64,000 nt of DNA from Oikopleura dioica. Its lineage: Eukaryota; Chordata; Appendicularia; Copelata; Oikopleuridae. The notes below the pieces were generated by a model. The model worked only from the letters and a program-made list of their open reading frames with translations. It searched no databases and was not told the origin of the DNA. A program made the translations under genes and the position numbers. This document shows positions 56,211 through 64,000 of this stretch, one piece after another. Within the stretch, counting starts at the first letter, position 1; each line of letters starts with the position of its first letter. Location: assembly GCA_907165135.1 (NCBI GenBank), contig OU015568.1, forward strand, positions 9,308,501 through 9,372,500, given 5' to 3'.

Positions 56211-58202
56211 TTACCAGGAGACGACGGACGCTCGGCTTTGGGATCGGCTTCGGCTGAGGTTTCGGCAAAAGTCCATGACGGTCTTGCTGACAAATCCTTC
56301 GGAAGTGATGATGATGTCCATAGCGTCGAGGAGCTCGTTTTTCTTGACTCCGTAGCAGCTTCGGACGTGGCCGAGTGTGGTCTTGCACTCGCAGAGAGCA
56401 AGTTTATTATGATTTCCCAATTTAGTCAAGCTGGCGGCAACGTAGTTTCGGAGAATTCGCGACTTGACTTCAGCCCTAAAATGATAAAAGTTAACCCCGT
56501 GGAATCAACAACGACTTTTTTTCTTACCGATCGAGTTTGACAAAGTTGTGGAGAATGTCCCTCACGTTGGGATTGTAATCTGGAATACACTTCGCCAGCT
56601 TGAAAAGCAGATCATGTACCACGCGCTCTCCCGAGAATCGACCACAGGCGCGAATGATGCAGCTCCAATCCTTCTGGGTGAAATTGTTGAAGTCGGCGGC
56701 GTGGAGGACAATTGCGCAACGGATGACGATTTGCTTGAAGAGCTCGTGGTCCTCGGCCCGTTTTCCAAAGACCCGGTGGAAGGCATCAAGCCAGTGAATC
56801 GTCAAAAGTCTGAAAAAAGTTATAAGGGGCTGAAAAAGGAGTATTTTTAACTTACCGTCCATCTGGGTGCTTCTTATCAAAAGAAATGTCAATGCTGAGG
56901 AAGATCTCGGGGATAGTTCGCTCGAGTCCGATGTGGCGGAATTCTTCGCAGCAAATGTAGTCGCCGAGTGTTTTGGTGAGGAGGATGAGATCGTACTCGG
57001 GCCAGGTGAACGGGTACGTGCTCGAGCCGAGCCAGCAGGCGGCAGAGTTGATCATCGTCATCTTGAGCTCTGGTTTGATTTCCCGGACGAGGAAGTGGGA
57101 GAAGTTCGTCTTGCAGAAGAGAATGACTTCCTCCAATGGAACGATGTTGCTTTCCTCCTGAAACAGATCTCGTAAAAGGGGAAGAAAAGCAAAGACTTAC
57201 GTAGTGGCACAAGTTGATCAGAACGGCAATGTCGCTCTTCTTCAACGAGTAACCGATCTGGAGCAAATCATAAGCGATCTCTAGCTTTCGCTTGTTGTCG
57301 AAACGCTCTGGATGAGCTCGGATAGCATGGATGGTTTCTTTGACAATCTGGCCGAGACCTGTTCCGTGGACGACTCCATTCTTCAGCTCTGCTTTTTCCT
57401 CTGGCGGCGCGTTTCTCCACTTGGAGATGGTGGTATGGAGAACGGCTTCGGTAAAATAGGCGGTGTTGTAGAGCTTGAACGTGGCCATCATTCTCTCCGC
57501 TTCAATCCAGTATGGGAGGCAGCTCAGATCTTTCGCTAAAAAATAAAGTTTCAGAAAACGCTGATGCGATGAAAAAAGGAAAATTCCTTTCCCCTGAGAT
57601 GAAAAATGGCAACTAATCGCTCAAGAATGGGAGTGAATTGCAAATGAATGGTACGTGGTATGGTACTTACAGCTAAGATTCTGCATCATCTGGATGAAGA
57701 TTTCCTGCGGAAGTCCTGCGGCGAATCGATTGGAAGGAGTCATCGTCGGTGGGGTCAGCGAGAGAGCAGGAGAGATTGACGGAGAATACTCACTTTCCGA
57801 AAGGTGAGGTTCAGTTGGGGCCCAGTTCCAGGCCCCTCGACCTTCATGGTGGAGAAGGAGAAGAGTTTGCTGTCCGGCGATTTGGTTCATACAAGACTGG
57901 GAGTCGTTGTTGTTTCCAGCATCGAATTCTTCAGGTTCTAGAGAAAGGTTAGCTCACGTGATGTTTTTGAGGATTTGAAAATAGTCATTCATGATTTCAA
58001 TTCAAAAAAATATTTTGAATGGATAATCTTTGATATTTCATAATAAACCTTTAATTTAATTTAAATAAATATAGAGGACAACAATTAATTTGAAAGAAAA
58101 CTTACCGATTTCTTCTTCGTCCCTAGGAACCTTGACAGAGTTTGGCTGAGTGTTGGAATTGGCTCTGTGGAGCCCTCTGACTTCCTTGAGAACCATGCTC
58201 AT
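56211..58202 (-). CDS. All-helical protein of unknown function with an F-box-like segment
   Basis: About six exons. Start ATG 58202 (MSMVLKEVRGLHRANSNTQP); the second exon ends LPQEIFIQMMQNLS and joins AKDLSCLPYWIEAERMMATF, which together resemble the F-box pattern LPxEIxxxIxxxLxxxDL, though weakly. The rest (about 400 aa) is amphipathic helices: FTEAVLHTTISKWRNAPPEE, KLEIAYDLLQIGYSLKKSDI, LEEVILFCKTNFSHFLVREI, TWPEYDLILLTKTLGDYICC, LHAADFNNFTQKDWSCIIRA, GERVVHDLLFKLAKCIPDYN, ending SRSRSQSRASVVSW at the stop 56211-56213. The layout suggests an ARM/HEAT-like superhelix. Upstream Pro/Ser region (ALSLTPPTMTPSNRF) could be phosphoregulated. Family not recognised. Confidence 0.7.
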
Positions 58203-59467
58203 TCGTCTTCTCTTGATCAGATTATCTCTTGATTAGGATAATTAAAAAATTTGATAAAATTATTTGATGTTTTCCGCGTGTGTGCGAAAACGGGAATGAG
58301 CGTCCGAGACGGGAGAGAGCAGGGGAGCCCTCGGCTTCGTGGCCTAGTCGATGATTCACGATCGCGCTCGATCCTGCTCGAAACGAACCAATCCAAAACT
58401 CACCAGATACGGTTTACGCGCTGTTTTCGTCGGATAGCCAAAAACACTGGCTTATTCACTCGCTTTAGTGAGTCGAAAGGCAATTTTGATTTTGTAAGAA
58501 AGACGAAAACAACCATTTTAGAGCGGAAAAAAGGGAAAGCTAAAAATAGGGTAAAAACGCGTAAATTATCTGGAGATCAAAAAATTATATTTTTAACCTT
58601 TATGTTTGAGAAGAAATTGTGTTTTTAGAGAAATTTATAAAAATCTTCTTAACTAAATTTTAAGTTCGGGAAACTTTATTAAAGCCGAAGTTAAAAGGAT
58701 ATTTTTTCGATAATTTCAAAAATAAAAGTACTCTTTGTGCATTGACTTTATCAAAAGTAAGAAATCTCGTCGAAGAGAACCTCCGATAAGACATTTTTGA
58801 AAGCAATTCTTGAAAAGGGAAAACGAGGGCGTGAGAAAGTTGGCGCACCCTAATTTGAACTTATGACTCATCGAAGGAGAGACTAACTCACGGCGAATTT
58901 AGCTTCTTTTTGCGAGAATATTCCAGAAGCTTTTTTCTAGGAGAAAATCGTCTTTACCGGCTATTCCTCGTCGAAATCTCATATTTTCGACCCTAAAATA
59001 TTTTTTGAAACAATAATTGAAGAGAAAGGAAAGGAAGACCCCTTCTAAATATTGACCAGAAGAGGAAGAATTTTAGAGAAAACAATTTCTTCTCGAAAAT
59101 TCGAGAAAATTTTAAGGGGCGTGTCTGGTTTTTTTGCTTGAAATCGACACATTTCAGAAGAGAAAATTTTCATCATTTTTTCTGATGCAAGAATCTTCAA
59201 CACTGAGTCAAAGTGACAAATCCAGTCTTCTCAATAATCAATCATTCTTTCCATATTCTCAAAGTTCAGCGAAAAGCACCCCTCGGCACTTTGTCCGAGA
59301 TGTTCTAAAATGTTCTTGATTCATATTCTAGTCATCCTTTCTTTCCGAGGCGCCGTGAAATTTATACAAAACATATTTCTTTTTCCTTTTATTGTTTTAA
59401 ATTTGTCAATTCAAGTGAAACTTTTCAGAGTTTCGTCGAGGAGATTCGCGAAATCGGACTCACCGAA
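58203..59467. other. Divergent intergenic region
   Basis: About 1.26 kb between divergent genes, likely bearing both promoters. The plus-strand frame 58251-58628 is long (125 aa) and basic but has no motifs or splice context; I treat it as non-coding. Confidence 0.45.
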
Positions 59468-60093
59468 ATGCCGCCGCTAATTCGAAAAGAAGAAATGTTT
59501 AGCTCCGATTCGGAGGACTTTTCGGACGATGAGGACTGGCACCCTTTGGTAGATCGGCATCGTCGGAGAGCAGTTCGTTTCATCGAGTCTGATTCTGAAG
59601 ACGAACATGAATTTTCGCATGTCGAAATGATTCTTCATCTATTTGAAATCGCTCTGCAGGAGCTGGGCTCGGCAACCGGGTGGAAAACTTGACTACGGGT
59701 CCTGAAAAGGTTTTACTAAATAAGCGCTTTCGCCTAGAATAATATCTCACTATATTTCACACTGACTCAGGTTTTCTTCACATGTTGCCGAGCCCAGGCT
59801 AGGAGAATGTTGGTCGTCTTTTTTGGGGCCGAGAAGAAGATTCAGAGGATGACTATTCTACAGATTCCGAGTTTTCTGGCGAGGAGATGGAAGCAGATTC
59901 AGAAGAAGAAGAAGAGGGAGATTTGTTGGAGCATCTGGCGTCTTTGTTCGTCGAAGAGCGGAGGTTCTCTTTCAAGCGCGAGAAAAACGTTGATATTTGA
60001 AATTTTAGTGACGTAGACGAGGAGGAACACGATTCTGAAAAACAGGAAGAATTCGAAGAGCTACAGGACGAAAGAGAGAAAAATCGCCAGTAA
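59468..60093 (+). CDS. Acidic protein, tandem family member 1
   Basis: ATG 59468 begins MPPLIRKEEMFSSDSEDFSD, followed by DEDWHPLVDRHRRRAVRFIE and an Asp/Glu/Ser-rich stretch. A central intron of about 190 nt contains a small MITE. The later exons give GREEDSEDDYSTDSEFSGEE, then GDLLEHLASLFVEERS and DVDEEEHDSEKQEEFEELQD to TAA at 60091-60093. It shares the MPPLI...WHPLV start with the next gene and MPP...HPL with the third, so the three are tandem duplicates. Highly acidic with scattered casein-kinase-2-like sites (SDSED). Family unknown; nuclear or chaperone roles are typical for such proteins but not shown here. Confidence 0.65.
59661..59800. mobile_element. Small MITE in the intron of acidic gene 1
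   Basis: Terminal inverted repeats AGCTGGGCTCGGCAAC (59661-59676) and GTTGCCGAGCCCAGGCT (59784-59800) are near-perfect. AGG borders both sides, a possible 3-bp target duplication. Element length 140 bp; no coding capacity. Confidence 0.6.
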
Positions 60094-60319
60094 AAGAAGA
60101 CCTGTAAATTTTGCCCCTATTTTAGATTCACTGCCTTACTGGAAATGCCTTCACTACAGAAATATAACTGTTTTTATTTTGATTAAGAAAAATTCTTAAT
60201 AAATTAAATTTAAAAAGAGTGTGCGCCTTTCTCAAAATAGATTTTTCTTGAATATCATTTCAAATCAAATTTCTTTCAGATTTTTAAAGTAGGGAATCTG
60301 AAATCGGGCTCTTCGAAAA

Positions 60320-61772
60320 ATGCCGCCGCTTATTCCAAAAGAAGGAGAAGAGGAAGAATATTTTTCCGAATCAGATCTTTCCGAAGATGAGTGGCACCCT
60401 CTTGTTGGGTTGTAGGCGGTAACGTGGGATTTTAATCCTGTGCACACTCAAGTGCCTGATGTGGGATTTTTAATCCCACGTTCATGATTTCGTCGACGTG
60501 GGATTATAAAATCCCACATCAGGCACTCCGGTTGACGTGGGATTGAAAATCCCACATGACCGCATTTCAGGGGTCGATCGACGTGGGATTTTTTTCTGCT
60601 CAAAATTCAATGACACAAACAACTCTAGAACAAAATAAGACAAAAACTGCAGGACAAGGTACGCGACGGGCCAAAAATAAGCTTGTTTTTAGGGGTTTAT
60701 CTCCATTCCTGCACGCCTAAGTTATGTTGTGTAAAATCAGGGATTTGTATGCGCTCCGCGCTTGATTTGAAAGAGAAACTCATCTTTGAGGTTAAAATCT
60801 TTCTCTATAATCGCGCATTTAGTCAAAACAGTTCGCTTTTCGGTTAACTCTTTTTCGTTGTACATCAAATTAGCTATTTGTGACGTAAAAACATCCATAT
60901 TTACGTCCGAGCTGATGAAAGAGCCCGGGGAGACGGAATAATTGTAAAAATATTCTAGATGGATGACTCTTGTTGTTGTTAATTTGAGCAAAAAAATCCC
61001 ACGTCGATCGACCCCCTGAAATGCGGTCATGTGGGATTTTCAATCCCACGTCCACCAGAGTGCTCGATGTGGGATTTTAAAATCCCACGTCAGTGAAATT
61101 AACAACGTGGGATTAAAAATCCCACATCAGGCACTTGAGTGTGCACAGGATTAAAATCCCACGTTACCGCATACCACCTCTTGTTGGTCATCACAGAGAT
61201 ATTCTCCCTGAAGAAGTCGATTTAGAAGAAGATTTGACTCAGATTGAAAGATATCAAACGATTGAGGATTTTATAGCGCAGGAAATTGCTGAAGAACGAA
61301 ATTTCATTGAAAGAGCGCAACTTAATTCCTCTGAATCGGAGTCTGAAGAAGAGGTGTTGTATGAACAAAGCGATAGATTGCAAACCGAAGAGCAAGAGGA
61401 GGAAGAACGAAATAATCAAAATAGAGAAAGGTTCGGTTTCTATCGCAGAGCAACAAGAATCACTTTTCAAATGATAAGATGAAGCCCTGAATAAGAGTAG
61501 CACAGCTTCGGGAGATTGGAAACGAAGATCGTCCAAGAGGAAATCAGCAGATTACAGTAGATCAAGAAAATATGGAAAGAGAAGGAGCTGGTCGTCGTCG
61601 AGCTCATCGTCATCGGATCATCATGCTTCCACCCGACGAGTCTGATTCTGAAGAAGAATCGGAACTTCAAGAGCCAGAGGAAAAACGAATTCGCTTGGAA
61701 AATGAGGACGAAAAAGAAAATGATGCAGCGATCCAGCCAGATGCCGAAAGAACCATGAGCGAGTACCTGTAG
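60320..61772 (+). CDS. Acidic protein, tandem family member 2, interrupted by a transposon
   Basis: ATG 60320 begins MPPLIPKEGEEEEYFSESDL and reaches EDEWHPLVG, where a 768-bp transposon enters. After it the frame continues HHRDILPEEVDLEEDLTQIE and RNFIERAQLNSSESESEEEV. A GT-AG intron at about 61431-61490 then leads to VAQLREIGNED, GAGRRRAHRHR and DESDSEEESELQEPEEKRIR, ending ERTMSEYL at 61770-61772. Removing the element plus one copy of the flanking 11-bp repeat (779 bp) joins GG to TCATCAC in phase. So this allele looks disrupted by insertion, unless the element is spliced out. Same family as its neighbours. Confidence 0.65.
60409..61176. mobile_element. 768-bp non-autonomous DNA transposon with about 200-bp inverted repeats
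   Basis: The left end (GTAGGCGGTAACGTGGGATT) and the right end (its reverse complement, ending ACGTTACCGCATACCA) are long near-identical inverted repeats of about 190-200 bp. Each arm holds several short palindromes of the form ACGTGGGATT...AATCCCACGT. The 11-bp CCTCTTGTTGG flanks both sides (60398-60408 and 61177-61187), so the target duplication is 7-11 bp; 9 bp would fit a Mutator-like element, which also has long TIRs. The interior (about 60600-60990) has one minus-strand frame of 97 aa without transposase motifs. Confidence 0.92.
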
Positions 61773-62230
61773 ATTCTTTTTCAGTTCAACTGCCCTTGAC
61801 TGTATATCGACTGGAAAACAAAACTATTTTTATTTTAATAAAAAGGAACCATTTAACATTTTAAATCATCATAAACATTAAGCGCCTTGCTTTTTTTGCA
61901 AATAATGAAGCGAAATTTGAGAAAAATAAAAGGTTGAGTTCAAACAGTAAAGTTGAGAAAATCATCAGTTCTTTTCTTAGGTCTGAGAAGTTTTTATCCG
62001 GATTTTAATCCTAGGTTACAGGGAATATGAGTCTGTCAGACTTAAAAACACCGGTACAGCTCCGGCTTGAAAGCGAGAGAATTCGTTCTAGATAGGCCGG
62101 GTAACTTGTTTTTCCCCGCTCGCGATGTAGCTCACTCTGAAATTCTTGCTCTTAGGTGAGTTCCTCGGGTGATTTTTTAAGTTATAAAGTTGTTTTTTTT
62201 TCAAGCTCCGAGGAAAGAGAAAACGAGAAA
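61773..62230. other. Intergenic between acidic genes 2 and 3
   Basis: AT-rich spacer of about 460 bp; the last part is the leader of acidic gene 3. No other feature seen. Confidence 0.5.
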
Positions 62231-62805
62231 ATGCCCCCTCACCAGCCAGAAAAGATCAATTCTCTCTCCGACTCGGATGAATCTGATGTTGAAATGATGC
62301 ACCCGCTTTTGGCTGCTGCTAATCGACAGAACCAGGAGGTTCTCGAGGAGGACGAAGAAGTCCATGAAGAGATGGAACTAGATTGGGAGCAACTCACTGA
62401 TGTTGAAGACGATGACGAGTGGGAGGATATGGATGACGAAGATGAGGGAGATGCCGACGAGAATGCATATGATGAAGGAGAAGAGGAGGAAAATGATGGC
62501 GACGAGGACGAAATGGATGAAGAAAGTGAAGAGGAAGAAGAAGAGGAGGATCCTGAAGGGAGAGAGCGGAGCCGGAGGTGCTTAAGGTTGTGTTTCAATT
62601 TAGTTTTTTTTTCAGAAATTTTTACTGAACGTTCAGCAACGTTCTTAACTTTTCTGCGATCTTGGAGAATCAGATGCGTTCGATTCAAGAACGCTGCCAA
62701 GAGCTCGGCGAAATTCTCCACCGCCCTGACTACGACTCCGACGAGAGCTACAGCGAAGACGAAAGTGAAGATGAAATTGTTGCGAATCCAGAATTCTCAA
62801 CTTGA
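62231..62805 (+). CDS. Acidic protein, tandem family member 3
   Basis: Two exons (62231-62577, 62637-62805), 171 aa. Start MPPHQPEKINSLSDSDESDV, then EMMHPLLAAANRQNQEVLEE, then an almost uninterrupted Asp/Glu tract (about 110 residues: WEQLTDVEDDDEWEDMDDED and onward) with a RERSR patch. Exon 2 adds a helical segment (LNFSAILENQMRSIQERCQE) and a second acidic end (DYDSDESYSEDESEDEIVAN). The MPP...HPL start and domain plan link it to the two upstream genes. An AG ahead of the ATG is not obvious. Function unknown. Confidence 0.75.
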
Positions 62806-62938
62806 AAGTTTCAAGTTGAAACTAAGCTTTAGAATTTAGTCTTTTATCAGTCAGAATTCTTTAATAAAGCATTTATTGAAAGTCAAAATGAACAGTTGTT
62901 TAATTCTCTTTACATGTTGTGGGTCGTTGAGTGATTCC

Positions 62939-63838
62939 TTATATCTGATAATCAGGTGGCGGGTTAGTTATGTTACTGGGAACTTCTTTTGAATTGGAGA
63001 AGTGGCTTTCGGAATCGAAACTGGCTCTTCTGGGAATATACCCAAGCTCGTCCCTTCTGCTTTTTTTCGAAGTGGCGTTGAGATAACACGCCAGGACGAC
63101 AATAGACATAGCAAAAGCGACGATAATTATGTACAATAAGATTTTGGGGATATCGCTGTTGCAAGATTTTAGATTTAAAAGAATTGACGGTCTGACAAAT
63201 TATCTTTCATCAATCTCGCTTCTCCTCTCTGATAAATAAATCAACAATAAATTCTTAAAATGTCGACATATAAATCTATAATACACAGTAATGGCGTTGC
63301 ATCTAAAATCTTGTACCCTTGACAATACTCCTTTTCAGCTGTCAAACAAAACTCTTTCGAGCGGCCGACTTGATCCTCCGCGAATTGCTAAAACATTAAC
63401 TTATTTTTGGCGAGCTAAAAAAAGCGGTTTATAGACATCGCAGCTTAAATTAAGTTAAACTGTGCTCTTATTGCATTAGTTAGGAAGCCCTTTCCTTGAC
63501 AAAATTGAAAGTACTATGATTTGTCCAAGTCGTTTTTTTTCGGAATTTCGATTTGTTAAAATATAATTACAAAAATTAAAATTATTTCCTCCGCTAAAAA
63601 ATTCGAACTCACCTTTATAGGTAAATCTTCCTCGCTTATACTGGAATCGTCCTGTATCTGAAAAAAGTCTTTAAAAATATTCCTGCCGCTGTTGCCTTCC
63701 ATGCGAGGCGGAATATGCCTCGCTGATGGAATGCGTTCACAACAGCAGCAGAAAAATGGATGATCCGATTTAGAAATTAATTTTAATGTCCGAGTGGGAT
63801 ACTCTCAAGGATCTTAGTAGACTACTTACTGCATCCAT
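62939..63838 (-). CDS. Small single-pass membrane protein with a PPxY tail; N-terminus uncertain
   Basis: Exons in phase on the minus strand: ATG 63838 (MDA), about 63612-63660 (IQDDSSISEEDLPIK), about 63315-63386 (QFAEDQVGRSKEFCLTAEKE) and 62939 to about 63160 (DIPKILLYIIIVAFAMSIVV, LACYLNATSKKSRRDELGYI). The tail ends SNITNPPPDYQI; PPPDY is a PPxY motif of the kind bound by WW-domain ubiquitin ligases. No signal peptide is visible; the frame upstream of ATG 63838 is open for about 60 nt (LKGSKTAIELSLDGRTII), so the true gene may begin in an exon nearer or beyond the window edge. Family not recognised. Confidence 0.55.
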
Positions 63839-64000
63839 TATGATCGTGCGTCCATCCAAAGATAATTCAATTGCTGTTTTTGAGCCCTTTAGTTGGTTCA
63901 ACAGTATTTGTTAATTTTGAGAAGTCGAGATATAAAACAACATAAAAACATATCTTTAACATCTGATCAATATGCTAATATATTGGCGATGCCAATATCT

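Noticed and set aside
58251-58628. Plus-strand 125-aa basic frame
   Set aside because: Lies in the 5' flank of a minus-strand gene, has no motifs and no splice or leader signal.
60737-61030. Minus-strand frame inside the 768-bp transposon
   Set aside because: No transposase motif (no DDE/DDD pattern visible) and poor context; treated as non-coding filler.
62239-62721. 160-aa Ser-rich minus-strand frame
   Set aside because: Mirror of the GAA/GAT codons of acidic gene 3; Ser runs are the usual antisense artefact.

Overview
The window reads as a very compact animal genome, most likely a larvacean tunicate such as Oikopleura dioica (inference). Support: roughly 25 genes on both strands in 64 kb; introns mostly 40-60 nt; an AG acceptor directly before several start codons, as expected for spliced-leader trans-splicing; genes head to tail with 50-140 nt between them (operon-like); several non-canonical introns (GC-AG, GA-AG); and clear metazoan/chordate orthologues (PITPNM, IFRD, PCBP, MAP2K7, SRD5A, PRPF38B, NCAPD2, Polycomb-like, DNAJC27). 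Exon models were assembled by hand from GT/AG sites, reading phase and family similarity. Where I summed exons (DNAJC27, PCBP, SRD5A, PRPF38B, NCAPD2, Polycomb-like, GPCR, the RRxS protein, acidic gene 3) the total is a multiple of three and ends in a stop.

Layout. 0-4.3 kb: end of a cholinesterase-like gene, DNAJC27 with a MITE in intron 1, a mitochondrial-looking protein with a J-like fold lacking HPD, and a small unknown gene right behind it. 5.2-9.9 kb: PITPNM/RdgB lipid-transfer protein. 10.3-11.6 kb: two-helix membrane protein packed with RRxS/T motifs. 12-17.5 kb: IFRD1/2 orthologue split by a huge intron holding a 2.8-kb minisatellite of about 50 copies of a 56-bp unit. 18.3-20.1 kb: three-KH poly(rC)-binding protein. 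21-22.4 kb: unrecognised gene. 23-25.1 kb (minus): MAP2K7. 25.1-28.4 kb: AT-rich gene-poor spacer. 28.4-35.0 kb: SRD5A, PRPF38B and NCAPD2, probably one operon. 35-38.2 kb: small membrane protein and a degenerin/ENaC-type channel.

38.4-45 kb (minus): secreted PAN/EGF/ZP matrix-type protein, a J-domain + coiled coil + SH3 protein, and a single-pass membrane protein. 45.2-47.4 kb: Polycomb-like (Tudor-PHD-PHD). 48.8-52.3 kb: small secreted protein (minus), class A GPCR (plus), and a membrane receptor with a TIR/SEFIR-like cytoplasmic domain (minus). 52.5-58.2 kb (minus): Ser/Glu-rich protein and an all-helical unknown. 59.5-62.8 kb: three tandem genes for very acidic proteins; the middle one carries a 768-bp long-TIR transposon inside its reading frame. 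62.9-63.8 kb (minus): small membrane protein with a PPxY tail.

Most genes are housekeeping or signalling. The best leads for something new are the J-SH3 fusion, the HPD-less J protein, the TIR-type receptor, the RRxS repeat protein, and the acidic gene cluster with its fresh transposon. No tRNA, rRNA or CRISPR was recognised.
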